A stretch of DNA of 64,000 nt from Scytonema hofmannii PCC 7110 (GCF_000346485.2 NZ_KQ976354.1:9039333-9103332), one strand, 5' to 3'. Shown: positions 36,541-46,705, counted from the stretch's first letter. Notes: generated from the letters alone by a model not told the origin. Numbers and translations: made by a program.

Positions 36541-36953
36541 ATATTTCCTAGACTTTTGGTTAATTACTAACATTTAAAATGCGGTAATAACAAAAATAAC
36601 AGATGAGGGGTATTGCCCTGCATTCTGAGTTAAGAGAAGAATGATATATTCAAGATAGTTAAGTCATCTAATGTCATGAAAGAGCCGAGTTTTCTCTTCT
36701 CATTTTCTGATTTTGTGATGAATTTAACAGTTAACAAAGTTCTAGAAAACGTGCCATAGTGGCAACAGAGAAAAGATAAAATGAACTAAATTAAAGATAA
36801 GAAATGACAGACAAGGGTGTTATCTAAAACCGGATAAACTATCAAAATAACTCAAAGGCATCCACTGCAAAAAGGACTCAGAAATTCTCTGAAATATCCC
36901 AAATTGATAGACAACCCATTACCTAAAACAGCAAATCTTATCTAAATAATCAA

Positions 36954-37111
36954 GCGTGCATTTGTCGCAACAGGACTAGTAGAGACATTGTTAATTACAG
37001 AAAGCCCCCTAAATAACTGACAACGTCTCTACATATTCCGAAACGCTTCAGCGACAAATGATGAGTGGGAGCAGAAAAGCGATTGGTATGCTTGCTCCCA
37101 CTCTTTTTTTT
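36954..37111 (+). ncRNA. Predicted structured small RNA, unit 5
   Basis: As unit 4 with the outer GTCTCTA extension. Terminator 37063-37103 followed by eight Ts. Confidence 0.6.
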
Positions 37112-37524
37112 ATATTTCCTAGACTTTTGGTTAATTACTAACATTTAAAATGCGGTAATAACAAAAATAACAGATGAGGGGTATTGCCCTGCATTCTGAG
37201 TTAAGAGAAGAATGATATATTCAAGATAGTTAAGTCATCTAATGTCATGAAAGAGCCGAGTTTTCTCTTCTCATTTTCTGATTTTGTGATGAATTTAACA
37301 GTTAACAAAGTTCTAGAAAACGTGCCATAGTGGCAACAAAGAAAAGATAAAATGAACTAAATTAAAGATAAGAAATGACAGACAAGGGTGTTATCTAAAA
37401 CCGGATAAACTATCAAAATAACTCAAAGGCATCCACTACAAAAAGGACTCAGAAATTCTCTGAAATATCCCAAATTGATAGACAACCCATTACCTAAAAG
37501 AAAAAATCTTATCTAAATAATCAA

Positions 37525-37681
37525 GCGTGCATTTGTCGCAACAGGACTAGTAGAAACGTTGTTAATTACAGAAAACCCCCTAAATAACTGACAACGTCTC
37601 CACATATTCCGAACCGCTTCAGCGACAAATGATGAGTGGGAGCAGAAAAGCGATTGGTATGCTTGCTCCCACTCTTTTTTT
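37525..37681 (+). ncRNA. Predicted structured small RNA, unit 6
   Basis: The inner stem starts GAAACGTTG, changing one outer pair; the loop reads GAAAACCCCCTAA. The promoter spacer is the AAAAGAAAAAATC form shared with units 1 and 8. Seven Ts. Confidence 0.6.
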
Positions 37682-38094
37682 ATATTTGCCAGATTTTTGG
37701 TTAATTACTAACAGTTAAAACCCAGTAGAACCAGATGAACAAATGAGGGGTATTGCCCTGCATTCTGAGTTAAGAGAAGAATGATATATTCAAGATAGTT
37801 AAGTCATCTAGTGTCATGAAAGAGCCAGAGTTTTCTCTTCTCATTTTCTGATTTTGTGATGAATTTAACAGTTAACAAAGTTCTAAAAAACGTGCCATAG
37901 TGGCAACAGAGAAAAGATAAAATGAACTAAATTAAAGATAAGAAATGACGGAAAAAGGTGTTATCTAAAACAGGATAAACTATCAAACTAACTTAAAGGC
38001 ATCCACTGCAAAAAGGACTCAGAAATTCTCTGAAATATCCCAAATTGATAGACAACCCATTGCCTAAAACAGCAAATCTTATCTAAATAATCAA

Positions 38095-38251
38095 GCGTGC
38101 ATTTGTCGCAACAGGACTAGTAGAGACATTGTTAATTACAGAAAGCCCCCTAAATAACTGACAACGTCTCTACATATTCCGAAACGCTTCAGCGACAAAT
38201 GATGAGTGGGAGCAGAAAAGCGATTGGTATGCTTGCTCCCACTCTTTTTTT
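38095..38251 (+). ncRNA. Predicted structured small RNA, unit 7
   Basis: Inner stem GAGACATTG with the GTCTCTA extension; -35 TTGCCT. Terminator 38204-38244, seven Ts. Confidence 0.6.
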
Positions 38252-38664
38252 ATATTTGCCAGACTTTTGGTTAATTACTAACAGTTAAAATCCTGTAATA
38301 ACAAAAATAAAAAATGAGGGGTATTGCCCTGCATTCTAAGTCAGAAGAAAAATGATATATTCAAGATAGTTAAGTCATCTAGTATCATGAAAGAGTCGAG
38401 TTTTCTCCTCTCATTTTCTGATTTTGTGATGAATTTAACAGTTAACAAAGTTCTAGAAAACGTGCCATAGTGGCAACAGAGAAAAGATAAAATGAACTAA
38501 ATTAAAGATAAGAAATGACGGACAAGGGTGTTATCCAAAACCGGATAAACTATCAAACTAACTCAAAGGCATCTACTGCAAAAAGGACTCAGAAGTTGTC
38601 GGAAATATCCAAAATTAATAGACAACCCATTACTTAAAAGAAAAAATCTTATCTAAATAATCAA

Positions 38665-38819
38665 GCGTGCATTTGTCGCAACAGGACTAGTAGAGTCGTT
38701 GTTAATTACAGAAAGCCCCCTAAATAACTGACAACGTCTCCACATATTCCGAAACGCTTCAGCGACAAATGGCGAGTGGGAGCAGAAAAGCGATTGGTAT
38801 GCTTGCTCCCACTCTTTTT
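38665..38819 (+). ncRNA. Predicted structured small RNA, unit 8 (last)
   Basis: Inner stem GAGTCGTTG breaks one pair; -35 is TTACTT. The terminator stem is intact, but only five Ts follow before the array ends. The upstream half of this unit is the most diverged after unit 1. Confidence 0.55.
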
Positions 38820-38908
38820 ATGGTGATACGAATTTAAAAAATGTGATAAATAATTAGATGAGAGTAAGTCTGAGTAAGACTTTCTCAATCCAAAATTCAC
38901 GCATCTAA

Positions 38909-39058
38909 GAGGATGTTTTAAAAATCCTGACCTCATATAATGAGCTACTATACAAACGCTCGTCCGCCTACGCAGACTAGTATTTTGAAACCCACGTAGG
39001 TGGGTTTTGCCTGTATAGACGCGAATTCCATTCGCCAAGACTTTATAAACATCCTCTA
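38909..39058. repeat. MITE-like 150-bp element carrying the multi-hairpin repeat
   Basis: AGAGGATGTTTTA at the left end is inverted as TATAAACATCCTCT at the right. Inside is a full copy of the multi-hairpin element (GAGCTACTATACAAAC, GTCCGCCTACG, CCACGTAGGTGGG, CTGTATAG, GCGAATTCCATTCGC at 38938-39040). The pair of terminal repeats suggests the dispersed element is mobilised as a MITE. Confidence 0.55.
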
Positions 39059-39072
39059 AAATCCAAATGGGA

Positions 39073-39999
39073 TTAGCTATCTCGTAAAAACTCAAGAATC
39101 GCTGCATTCACATCTTTTGAAGCACCAAAAGATGCATCATGGCGACAGTTAGGCAGTATTTGTAACTTTGCGTTAGGCAGATATTGACACAGTTTTTCCC
39201 CATCACTTGTAGGAAACCACGTATCTTGTTCACCCCACAAAACAAGTGTGGGACATCTAACCGCGCTTAGGTTATTTTGAATATTGGCAAGAAAACTGGG
39301 TTTATTGGTTTGCAAATGCTCAATTTCTCGTGCTGCTATTTGTAATTCTTCTGCTACCTTTGCAAGAGTACCGGGAAGCTCAACATAGGGGTAAGTTATC
39401 CAATAAACGTCTTCCTGGGTGAGTATGGATGGGTCGAACAGAACACCGCGCCTTTCTACTGCCATAATTTCTCTAACGATTGGTGCGTACAACAGTGGTA
39501 GTCTCAACGAGTCAATGATTTGCACTATCTCTATGGGTATTTGCGAAAGTAACCACATTCCCCAATGAGGTAGACGTTGTGCAAAGATAGGCACATTGAG
39601 TACCACCAGGCGTGCTATTAATTGGGGATTTTTTTGTGCGATCGCTAGAGCAACTAATGCACCTAATGATTCTGCTACAAGAATAACGGGTTCATCACAG
39701 AGGGAACGAATAATTCTCTCAAATTCAACCACTTGATGACCATTCTTTTCTTTACGAGTCACGGGTTTTTCTGAAAAACCATAACCTTTGGCATCAAAGC
39801 AGATCACTCGAAAATGTTGAGATAATGTATCTATACTGGAACGCCAATTATAACTCCAGCTACCAACGCCATGTAGTAAAAACAGGGGTTGACCCGTACC
39901 TTTTTCAGCATACGCGATTTGTACGGGATACCCATTAGCATCTGTAATAATTAGACTTTGCCGACCTTTAGGGAAAGTCGTTTGCCACCAATCTTTCAT
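39073..39999 (-). CDS. Alpha/beta hydrolase
   Basis: The 308-aa protein has the alpha/beta-hydrolase fold: oxyanion HGVGSWSYNW (about residue 43), a nucleophile elbow VAESLGAL (Ser about residue 110, Glu-Ser-Leu-Gly form), the acid in WGEQDTWFP and the catalytic His in NCRHDASFG. It resembles proline iminopeptidase/haloalkane-dehalogenase-like members, which are common in cyanobacteria without assigned substrates. It ends next to the DUF4112 gene, 18 bp away, which may be co-transcribed upstream. Confidence 0.88.
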   Translation of the reverse strand: MKDWWQTTFPKGRQSLIITDANGYPVQIAYAEKGTGQPLFLLHGVGSWSYNWRSSIDTLSQHFRVICFDAKGYGFSEKPVTRKEKNGHQVVEFERIIRSLCDEPVILVAESLGALVALAIAQKNPQLIARLVVLNVPIFAQRLPHWGMWLLSQIPIEIVQIIDSLRLPLLYAPIVREIMAVERRGVLFDPSILTQEDVYWITYPYVELPGTLAKVAEELQIAAREIEHLQTNKPSFLANIQNNLSAVRCPTLVLWGEQDTWFPTSDGEKLCQYLPNAKLQILPNCRHDASFGASKDVNAAILEFLRDS

Positions 40000-40017
40000 C
40001 TATTATTTTGTACTCAT

Positions 40018-40542
40018 CTAACTGCCACTTAAGGATCTCAGCAGAGTTTCAAGCAAGGTTCCAAACAGCCTCATTAATATCACGGCAAATGTTACTAGTC
40101 CAATAGTGACAATGAACAATACAGTTAACACCGCAAATACAAACCACTTGTCTGTGCTTTTCCTCTGCCTGGGAAACTTTAAGTAATCTTCCAGTAGTCT
40201 AATGTTGTACTCATTAGCTGTCCAGGCAAAATCGAACAAGTCTCCCACTAACGGTACAGCACCTAATATTCCATCTATTATTATATTTAATACCATTCTG
40301 CTTATCGTAGCTGCAGGCGCACCCGACCTGGCTGCTTCTAAGACTATATATGCCGAAAACAGAATTCCTAAAAAATCACCCCCAACAGGTATCAATCCCA
40401 AAATCGGATCTAGACCAATACTAATCGGGGTTCCAGGAATGGTAATTGCTTTGTCCATTACACGGCTTAGCTGACGCAGCCGTTTTATAGTCAGTGCTTT
40501 GGCATCAGAGTCCATAATGGGATAGTGAGGGGGTTGAGACAT
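40018..40542 (-). CDS. DUF4112 membrane protein
   Basis: The 174-aa protein has the DUF4112 signature in order: LSRVMDKAITIPGTPISIGLDPILGLIPVGGDFLG, then AVPLVGDLFDFAWTANEYNIRLLEDYL. A C-terminal helix (about residues 133-160) anchors it in the membrane. Function is unknown. It lies immediately upstream of the alpha/beta hydrolase gene on the same strand. Confidence 0.88.
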   Translation of the reverse strand: MSQPPHYPIMDSDAKALTIKRLRQLSRVMDKAITIPGTPISIGLDPILGLIPVGGDFLGILFSAYIVLEAARSGAPAATISRMVLNIIIDGILGAVPLVGDLFDFAWTANEYNIRLLEDYLKFPRQRKSTDKWFVFAVLTVLFIVTIGLVTFAVILMRLFGTLLETLLRSLSGS

Positions 40543-40752
40543 TAGGGCGATCGCATTTCTATGATTAAACAGCTGGTTATTCTACTTCTTCCCAGCCATA
40601 GTTGATAAATTTACCTGCTATACGTAATAACTTGTTACGGTTCACATCTCCTACTTTTAATATGGAGATTAACCGGTCACTGGTCACTGGTGCGTATATT
40701 CATATTTCTTTGTATAAAGAATACAGTGTATAAATAAGCTTAATTAACTGAT

Positions 40753-41214
40753 ATGACTCAAGAATTAACACCACAGTGGTTAGCAGAAATCAAAGCACTC
40801 AAACAACAGATAGCAGAACTGCAAGTAGAGCGTGATGCCGGTTGGCAAAGCGCAGAAAAATGGCGTAAGCTTTACAGCACTGAAGCAGAACAGCGTCGTT
40901 CCGATGCTCAAATGGCACAACAAACGGTAGATTCGTTAAAAAAACAAATACAGTTTTTCAAGGGTCTTGAAGCAGAATTACTTGACGATCCAACAGCGAC
41001 AACAGCCATTCAGCAAGAAGTCGAACAGATCAAATCCGTTGAGGAGTTAAAAACTCAACTCATTGCTGTTATCAAAGAACGCGATCGCATACTTCAAGCT
41101 TTAAAAACAGAGCAAGAAAATCACTCCCAGACCCGCAAAAGCCTGACTACAGCTTTAGGTGATGCCATAGATAGATTAACAAGGGAAAGAGAGGGAGTAG
41201 GGAGTGGGGAGTAG
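40753..41214 (+). CDS. Coiled-coil hypothetical protein
   Basis: The 153-aa protein is almost entirely alpha-helical coiled coil (LAEIKALKQQIAELQVERDAGW, then VDSLKKQIQFF, ELKTQLIAVIKERDRILQALKTE). The last residues, EGVGSGE, are read from a GGGAGTAGGGAGTGG tract shared with the end of threonine synthase on the other strand. No function is assignable; such proteins are conserved in cyanobacteria. Confidence 0.7.
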   Translation: MTQELTPQWLAEIKALKQQIAELQVERDAGWQSAEKWRKLYSTEAEQRRSDAQMAQQTVDSLKKQIQFFKGLEAELLDDPTATTAIQQEVEQIKSVEELKTQLIAVIKERDRILQALKTEQENHSQTRKSLTTALGDAIDRLTREREGVGSGE

Positions 41215-41270
41215 GGAGTGGGGGGATTCACCACTCCCCATTCACCACTCACCACTCCCTTCCTCAAATC
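41190..41270. repeat. Heptanucleotide tract (GGGAGTA/GGGGAGT)n and inverse
   Basis: G-rich heptamers on the left are mirrored by CACTCCCCATTCACCACTC on the right, forming a hairpin between two convergent genes. Both genes take their last codons and stops from it. Confidence 0.85.
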
Positions 41271-42354
41271 CCATTGCTTCAGCCACAGCCTTAAGTTCCG
41301 GTTGAATACCTTGTTTAAATTTGCTGGAACTGTGTTTAATAGCTGTGTCTGGGTCTTTCAGCCCGTTACCAGTCAGGACACAAACTACTGTCGCCCCTGT
41401 GGGAACTTGGTCTTTTACCTGTAACAAACCAGCAACAGAAGCTGCACTCGCAGGTTCGCAAAAAATTCCTTCTTCTGATGCCAACAGTCGATAAGCTTCA
41501 AGAATTTCTGTATCGGTTACAGCGTGAAAACTTCCCATACTGGCTTGCTGAACGGCAACTGCTTTCTCCCAACTTGCTGGGTTACCTATACGAATGGCTG
41601 TGGCTATGGTCTCTGGATGCGTCACTGGTTGACCATTTACTAGAGGTGCTGCACCCGCAGCTTGAAAGCCCATCATTCGGGGTAGGCGATCGCATTTCCC
41701 TTCTTGATGGTATTGACAAAAGCCCATCCAATATGCTGATATATTTCCCGCATTGCCTACGGGGATACACAGCCAATCGGGAGTATCACCCAAAGTATCA
41801 ACAATTTCAAACGCAGCTGTTTTCTGCCCTTCTAGACGGTAAGGATTCACCGAGTTCACCAAAGTGATTGGGTAGCTGTTTGCCATGTCGCGCACGATTT
41901 CCAGCGCCCGATCAAAATTCCCTTGAATTGCCAGAACTTCTGCTCCATATAGCAATGCCTGTGCTAATTTACCCAGTGCTACGTAGCCATCTGGAATGAT
42001 CACAAAGGCACGCATTCCTCCACGTCTGGCATAGGCAGCTGCCGCAGCTGAGGTGTTGCCCGTGCTTGCACAAATAACAGCCTTTGCCCCAGCTTCCTTT
42101 GCCTTGGAAATTGCCATTGTCATTCCCCTGTCTTTAAAGCTACCAGTGGGATTCAGACCGTCATATTTCACAAATACACGGACTTGTCTGCCGATCAGTT
42201 CTGCAATTGAGGGAACCCGAATCAAAGGAGTATTGCCCTCTAGCAAAGTCACCACTGGTGTATTTTCAGTGACAGGCAAGTATTGACGGTAGGCTTCTAT
42301 TAGCCCCGGCCAGGGTTGGCGGTATGATTTAGCAGCAGTCAGGCTTAGAGTCAC
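41242..42354 (-). CDS. thrC: Threonine synthase
   Basis: The 370-aa PLP enzyme has the lysine site TGSFKDRGM (about residue 65), the phosphate-binding [12 protein letters not shown] loop and [14 protein letters not shown], all typical of the short bacterial threonine synthase. It converts O-phosphohomoserine to threonine. Length is normal apart from the extra EEGSGEW tail, which is repeat-derived. It is solitary. Confidence 0.95.
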   Translation of the reverse strand: MTLSLTAAKSYRQPWPGLIEAYRQYLPVTENTPVVTLLEGNTPLIRVPSIAELIGRQVRVFVKYDGLNPTGSFKDRGMTMAISKAKEAGAKAVICASTGNTSAAAAAYARRGGMRAFVIIPDGYVALGKLAQALLYGAEVLAIQGNFDRALEIVRDMANSYPITLVNSVNPYRLEGQKTAAFEIVDTLGDTPDWLCIPVGNAGNISAYWMGFCQYHQEGKCDRLPRMMGFQAAGAAPLVNGQPVTHPETIATAIRIGNPASWEKAVAVQQASMGSFHAVTDTEILEAYRLLASEEGIFCEPASAASVAGLLQVKDQVPTGATVVCVLTGNGLKDPDTAIKHSSSKFKQGIQPELKAVAEAMGFEEGSGEW

Positions 42355-42620
42355 GGTATTTAAAAACTTTTATTTTTAGCTGAGATGGTAACAACTAGTG
42401 ATATATCTTTATTTTGCACATTAAATGTGACCGATATGCAAGGTCGCAACAATAAATGTTTTTTTTGGAACAAAAATGCTATGCAAGTAGTCCAGGCAAT
42501 GTACGACATTAGACAGGTTACAACCAATTATGAGGAGTATAGAATTATTTAATGATTCTTAAAACTTCTCTATTATAATATCTCTAATGGTGTGAGTCGA
42601 TTTCTGTGGTTCGTATGGTT

Positions 42621-42809
42621 ATGACTACTTCTAGCGTTTCAAACACTGAATCCCAAACATACTGGGCAACCAAATTGAATAAATGCCTTTATCAGGCCGA
42701 GCAGCAAGCAAAATTTATCAACCTGCAAGCTGAAGTTGATTGCTTGTTAAGGCAACTGCAGGATATGAAAGTCCAAAAATCATCTGATACGAGCAGCCTG
42801 GAAAGCTAA
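42621..42809 (+). CDS. Small hypothetical protein
   Basis: ATG 42621 gives 62 residues (MTTSSVSNTESQ). The helical, Gln-rich body contains EQQAKFINLQAEVDCLLRQLQDM, the style of small cyanobacterial regulatory or scaffold peptides. A GTG at 42606 or an ATG at 42615 are other possible starts. No family was recognised. Confidence 0.5.
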   Translation: MTTSSVSNTESQTYWATKLNKCLYQAEQQAKFINLQAEVDCLLRQLQDMKVQKSSDTSSLES

Positions 42810-42884
42810 ATAAGCACTGCACGTATATCGCTTCTACCACATTTTGTACAGCAATAAAACAAGTGTTACTCAAAGCGAATAACT

Positions 42885-44378
42885 TCAGAAGCCAGTACCG
42901 TACTCGCAAGACTCAGTATGCGATTGCTCGCACTGTGGAACTTTACCGTCTAAAAGTTCTATGAGGCTTTGAGCGTAAGCAATAGTGTCTTCTGAGATCG
43001 GCGATCGCTGGCTTAACCACTTATTCCCTCGTTCTTTCCCGTGACGGGCTGCTACAATCAAAGCACCCCAAGCTTGCACCGACTGTCGCTTTGGATTGAC
43101 TTGCAATTCTGTTTCCACGCGATTCCATAATATGTCCCCATCTGCTTTAAGGAGGCTAGAAATTTCCTGAGCGTTTTGTGGCGAAGCCTTGAACACCTGT
43201 AAAGCTTTTTCCCAACGGCCATCTATTATATCTGCCAAAACTTCTTGGCTGGGGCTTGCCCAGATTGTATTGGCTTGCGTCTTTGTTAATTCGGAGTGCA
43301 AGCGAATGACATCTATTTGGGAATTCACTATCGGTGAAAAAAGCTTTTTTTGGCGTTTCTTCAGAGATTCCAACCGTTCAAGAGCTGGTGTCCACAATCC
43401 GCTACGGGCTAACAAGAGAGCATCTCGATACACTGAATTCTTAAGAAATTGTTGTGTGAAAGCAATTGCTTCTAATTGGATGGGATTGAGGAAGTATTTG
43501 ACAGATTGGACTTGGTAAATTTTTAACTGAGGTTCTAAACCTACTGTTTGATCTACAACGAGTTCTTTGTTCCCACCACCTGTGACTTGTCGCCATTCAG
43601 GTAAATGCCCGTTTGGGCTAGTCCAGGGCAACATGAATTGTAAATGAGTGCGATCGCTATTGTAATAAACAACAATACCGTAAGCAATGAGACTCGTTCC
43701 TTGTTGGCGCTGACCCTGTAAATAAAACCAAACACCAGATGATGGCGTCTCACCTTCAAAACGCCCCACTTCATTAAGAGGTAAGGACAAACTAGAACCT
43801 TGATTTTCATCTGTAGCCTTAACAAAAGACGCTACCACAAAAGACTCTTCCGGTCCTGCGACAGGTAACTGAGTTGCTAGACGATAATATTTCTCCGATA
43901 CGGATTTCAATTCCAATTCTTTGGAATGTTGATAAACTCTAAGTTCAACTATAGATTTACAATCAGACTGGCAATTAGAGCGTTGCTTCAAAACTGGGAG
44001 CAAGAAAGAAACTGCTGTATCACCTTTTAAAGGTAAGATTTGTCCTGCTTCCAACCCCTCCTGCTTGAGAGACTCTTGAATTTGTTTGAGAGTATAAGGA
44101 CGTTCTGCGCCAGTTGTGGAAATTTGCACCCAATCCGGCAAAAATTTAGTGAGCCATCCTACTTGATAGGGATTGAGTATGAATTGAATGCTTATCCAAG
44201 CAAAAGTGACAACTAACCCTCCGCTCCCCATCAAAACCGCCAATGCGATCGCTGACACCAGCCAACTTTTCTGCTTGGGTTTCTTTTTAGGTTTTTTATA
44301 GACACGCTTGACGCCACCTTCTTTTGGTTGATTTTGTCTGTAGGCTTTTGGCGCAGGGTTTGACGAAGAATTTGCCAT
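42885..44378 (-). CDS. Membrane-anchored hypothetical protein
   Basis: The 497-aa protein has a Lys-rich cytoplasmic N-terminus (KKPKKKPKQK), one membrane helix (about residues 40-70) and a large extracytoplasmic domain. No enzyme motif is visible. A C-terminal half with helical repeats (SLKKRQKKLFSPIV, KASPQNAQEISSLLKA) looks like TPR-type packing. Function unknown; the protein looks complete and well conserved in style. Confidence 0.75.
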   Translation of the reverse strand: MANSSSNPAPKAYRQNQPKEGGVKRVYKKPKKKPKQKSWLVSAIALAVLMGSGGLVVTFAWISIQFILNPYQVGWLTKFLPDWVQISTTGAERPYTLKQIQESLKQEGLEAGQILPLKGDTAVSFLLPVLKQRSNCQSDCKSIVELRVYQHSKELELKSVSEKYYRLATQLPVAGPEESFVVASFVKATDENQGSSLSLPLNEVGRFEGETPSSGVWFYLQGQRQQGTSLIAYGIVVYYNSDRTHLQFMLPWTSPNGHLPEWRQVTGGGNKELVVDQTVGLEPQLKIYQVQSVKYFLNPIQLEAIAFTQQFLKNSVYRDALLLARSGLWTPALERLESLKKRQKKLFSPIVNSQIDVIRLHSELTKTQANTIWASPSQEVLADIIDGRWEKALQVFKASPQNAQEISSLLKADGDILWNRVETELQVNPKRQSVQAWGALIVAARHGKERGNKWLSQRSPISEDTIAYAQSLIELLDGKVPQCEQSHTESCEYGTGF

Positions 44379-45276
44379 GCTACTTTTTAACCAGTCTAAT
44401 TAATCATCGTGTTTAAAGTATTTCCCTTTATACTCGCGTTTTTCATTAATGGATAGTGGTTAGTTGTTGGTTGTTAGTGGTTAGTAGGGAACCACCAACC
44501 ACTATCCACTAACAAATATAAATTCCGTGAAACTACTCATGTCATCACAAGAACTTTTTAAATACACTTTTGAGCATAAGTGTGATGTGGGTTGAGTGTA
44601 AAAAGTTAAAAGGTAGAATAATTCGTAGCAGTTATGGTACTGATAGAACTCTTACATAATTGAAGAGTTACTCAACTACCAAATGAAGCGATGCTTATTC
44701 TTAAAGAGAAGTAGGAATAAACCTCGAAGGTTTTGCTTAAAAAAGACATAAGGATATGGAAATGCAGAAATAAATTTATTTGTGTGTCCACATTCTTATG
44801 TCTGATTTTTTATTAATATGTATTGTTGGTATTAGATTTCCAGGAAATAGATTATTCCATACTGTGGTACGGGCGTCCTCGCCCGTCTTATATGAGTAAC
44901 GGGCGAGGACGCCCGTACCACAAGAAATTTAGATGCCAATTTGATAGGTGCTGACCATTGGTAACAAGTTAAGCCTGCACGGCAGTTGTTAAGGGAGTTC
45001 CAGAAGATACCTTAAAGAAAAATTGGTCGGAGCCTCGCTGTTTTTCTGGAAATGGTGCGACAATTAACTTAACATTCGGTTTTCGTTGCTGTTTAACAAT
45101 ACCTAAATCTTTATTTTCGGACGCAGCAAAATACTGTATTGGGTCAGTAGTCTTACCTTTTTGATGAGCTACATAAAAATGGTTATGTAGTAAGCTTTTC
45201 TAGACCATCTTGCTGAAAATTACACGGATCTCGGCTCAACCCCATATTCGTTGGAAGTCCCAAAGAGGGATCGCTT
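44379..45276. other. Intergenic region with repeats and a decayed frame
   Basis: The section begins with GTGGTTAG/TTGTTGG heptamer copies (44452-44515). A long perfect palindrome GTACGGGCGTCCTCGCCCGT...ACGGGCGAGGACGCCCGTAC lies at about 44873-44921. The rest is AT-rich. A decayed frame at 44969-45199 is listed separately. Confidence 0.6.
44969..45199 (-). pseudogene. C-terminal remnant of an unidentified gene
   Basis: A 76-codon frame without start codon reads HFYVAHQKGKTTDPIQYF, then APFPEKQRGSDQFFFKVSS and ends GTPLTTAVQA stop. Composition is protein-like and the frame is closed upstream by a stop at 45200. Probably a degraded gene end; the family is not recognised. Confidence 0.35.
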
Positions 45277-46203
45277 CTATTTTCTTAAGCAACTATATAA
45301 AATCTCTTTCCATCTTGGTATGTCAATTTCTCGAACTACAGTTATGTTTGGTTCTTTATGAAGGACATCTAATTCATCAATAACTGTCATACCGCGAGTT
45401 AGATCACTTGTTATTTCTATATCTACAAAATATTTGCCTTGACGGGTTACAATCGTAGGATCAAGAGCAACTGCCATCGCTACTGGATCTGCTAGTGTTA
45501 ATCCAATAGCTCCTTGTAGTTTTCTAGAAGCTTCAAAAGAAAATCGATTGCTATTCACTGCTAAAAGCGATTTATCTGTTCCGAAAGCCTCAATCATGTC
45601 GATTTCAGTAGAGGTCAATGCGGCAGTATATCGGCTGAGTTCCCAACCAACCATTTCAATTGGCATTCCACTATGAAAAACGACCTTTGCTGCTTCTGGA
45701 TCTACCCAAATATTGTATTCAGCAGCAGGTGTAACATTACCAACTGTATTAGCACCACCCATTACTACACAGCGAGGAACTAGGGAAGCAATTTCAGGAG
45801 CACGGCTTAATGCAATAGCAATATTTGTAAGAGGCCCCAAGGTGACGAGGGTAATTTCATCAGGATAAGTTTTTAGTAAATCTATGATTGCATCAGTTGC
45901 ATGTGACATTTTGGGTTTGATATGTGAATCGGGATAGTACATATTTCCCATGCCATCTTTGCCATGAAACCATTCAGCATAATTACTTTTTCTTAGAATT
46001 GGTTTTTTACACCCAACATACACAGGTGTAATAGCCTTACAAGTTTCTAACGTGTACAGTGCATTTTTCAAACCCTGTTCAACAGACACATTTCCATTAA
46101 CAATTGTTATTGCAACAACTTGTACATCTGTCCAAGAATGGGCCATCATAATTGCTACAGCATCATCAGAAGCAGTATCTGTATCAATTAGTAGTTTACG
46201 CAT
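45277..46203 (-). CDS. Nucleoside hydrolase
   Basis: The ATG at 46203 (MRKLLIDTDTASDDAVAI) gives 308 residues, normal for the inosine-uridine nucleoside N-ribohydrolase family. The calcium-binding DTDTASDD at the N-terminus, VTLGPLTNIAIAL and the late ADPVAMAVALDP are present, so the catalytic site is complete. It hydrolyses nucleosides or a related ribosyl compound. The 11-codon extension upstream is rejected because the family starts at this position. Confidence 0.93.
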   Translation of the reverse strand: MRKLLIDTDTASDDAVAIMMAHSWTDVQVVAITIVNGNVSVEQGLKNALYTLETCKAITPVYVGCKKPILRKSNYAEWFHGKDGMGNMYYPDSHIKPKMSHATDAIIDLLKTYPDEITLVTLGPLTNIAIALSRAPEIASLVPRCVVMGGANTVGNVTPAAEYNIWVDPEAAKVVFHSGMPIEMVGWELSRYTAALTSTEIDMIEAFGTDKSLLAVNSNRFSFEASRKLQGAIGLTLADPVAMAVALDPTIVTRQGKYFVDIEITSDLTRGMTVIDELDVLHKEPNITVVREIDIPRWKEILYSCLRK

Positions 46204-46445
46204 AAAAAGTGTAACGTCTTTTGTAGTAAAGAACAAAATAAATCGGATATTTACGTATTTGGCTCAGACTCTCTAGATCGCAAAATAGCGATCGCACTGC
46301 TCATGCTAAGGACAATCAATACAATAAAGTTTTCTAGCTGTGCAAATTAACGATCTCAAACCGGGCATTGTATCGAAGACAAGTCTATCAGGCTTTTGTC
46401 ACCGATATCATAATTTTGGAATTAATTCAACACAAAGAGAACTTT

Positions 46446-46661
46446 ATGCAGTCGCTTAATGGAACAATTCTCAATGCTACTGCACTAATTGATTTTTGCT
46501 GGGTAAATGATTTGGAGTGGCTACAACATTACTATAGCCCATTGTACATTGCCCAGGAAGTGCTGGATTCAGATCAACTGGAACTCCCTACTCGTGAGGC
46601 TGCAAAAAGTTACTTAACTGCACTCTCTCTTTCCACCGAAGAAATGTTTTTCACGAGCTAA
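46446..46661 (+). CDS. Possible truncated PIN-like protein
   Basis: The 71-aa frame from ATG 46446 reads LNATALIDFCWVNDLEWLQHYY and YIAQEVLDSDQ, which resembles the beginning of a PIN ribonuclease domain (first strand with Asp, then the second helix). The remaining two thirds of a PIN domain are absent, so if it is one it is a fragment. It may be a degraded toxin. Confidence 0.35.
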   Translation: MQSLNGTILNATALIDFCWVNDLEWLQHYYSPLYIAQEVLDSDQLELPTREAAKSYLTALSLSTEEMFFTS

Positions 46662-46705
46662 AAAATTGATAAATAGTCATGAACGCACGATCGCTGCATT
46701 AAGCA

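Larger units (their letters stand above)
34322..38822. repeat. Tandem array of eight 570-bp units
   Basis: TGAGGGGTATTGCCC recurs at 34322, 34891, 35462, 36033, 36604, 37175, 37744 and 38315 (periods 569-571), each unit ending in a G+C hairpin and T-run. Middle units are nearly identical. The first and last differ mainly in the half upstream of the predicted small RNA. No open frame is kept in all units: a 27-codon frame beginning ATGAAAGAGCC is broken by a one-base indel in two units. CRISPR, rRNA and transposon structure are excluded by unit length and lack of spacers or genes. Confidence 0.92.

Noticed and set aside
34322-38822. CRISPR array or retron
   Set aside because: Units are 570 bp and nearly identical throughout with no unique spacers, no cas genes and no reverse transcriptase nearby.
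38706-39107. 133-aa minus-strand frame across the end of the array
   Set aside because: It reads through the terminator hairpin and the MITE-like element and overlaps the end of the hydrolase gene.
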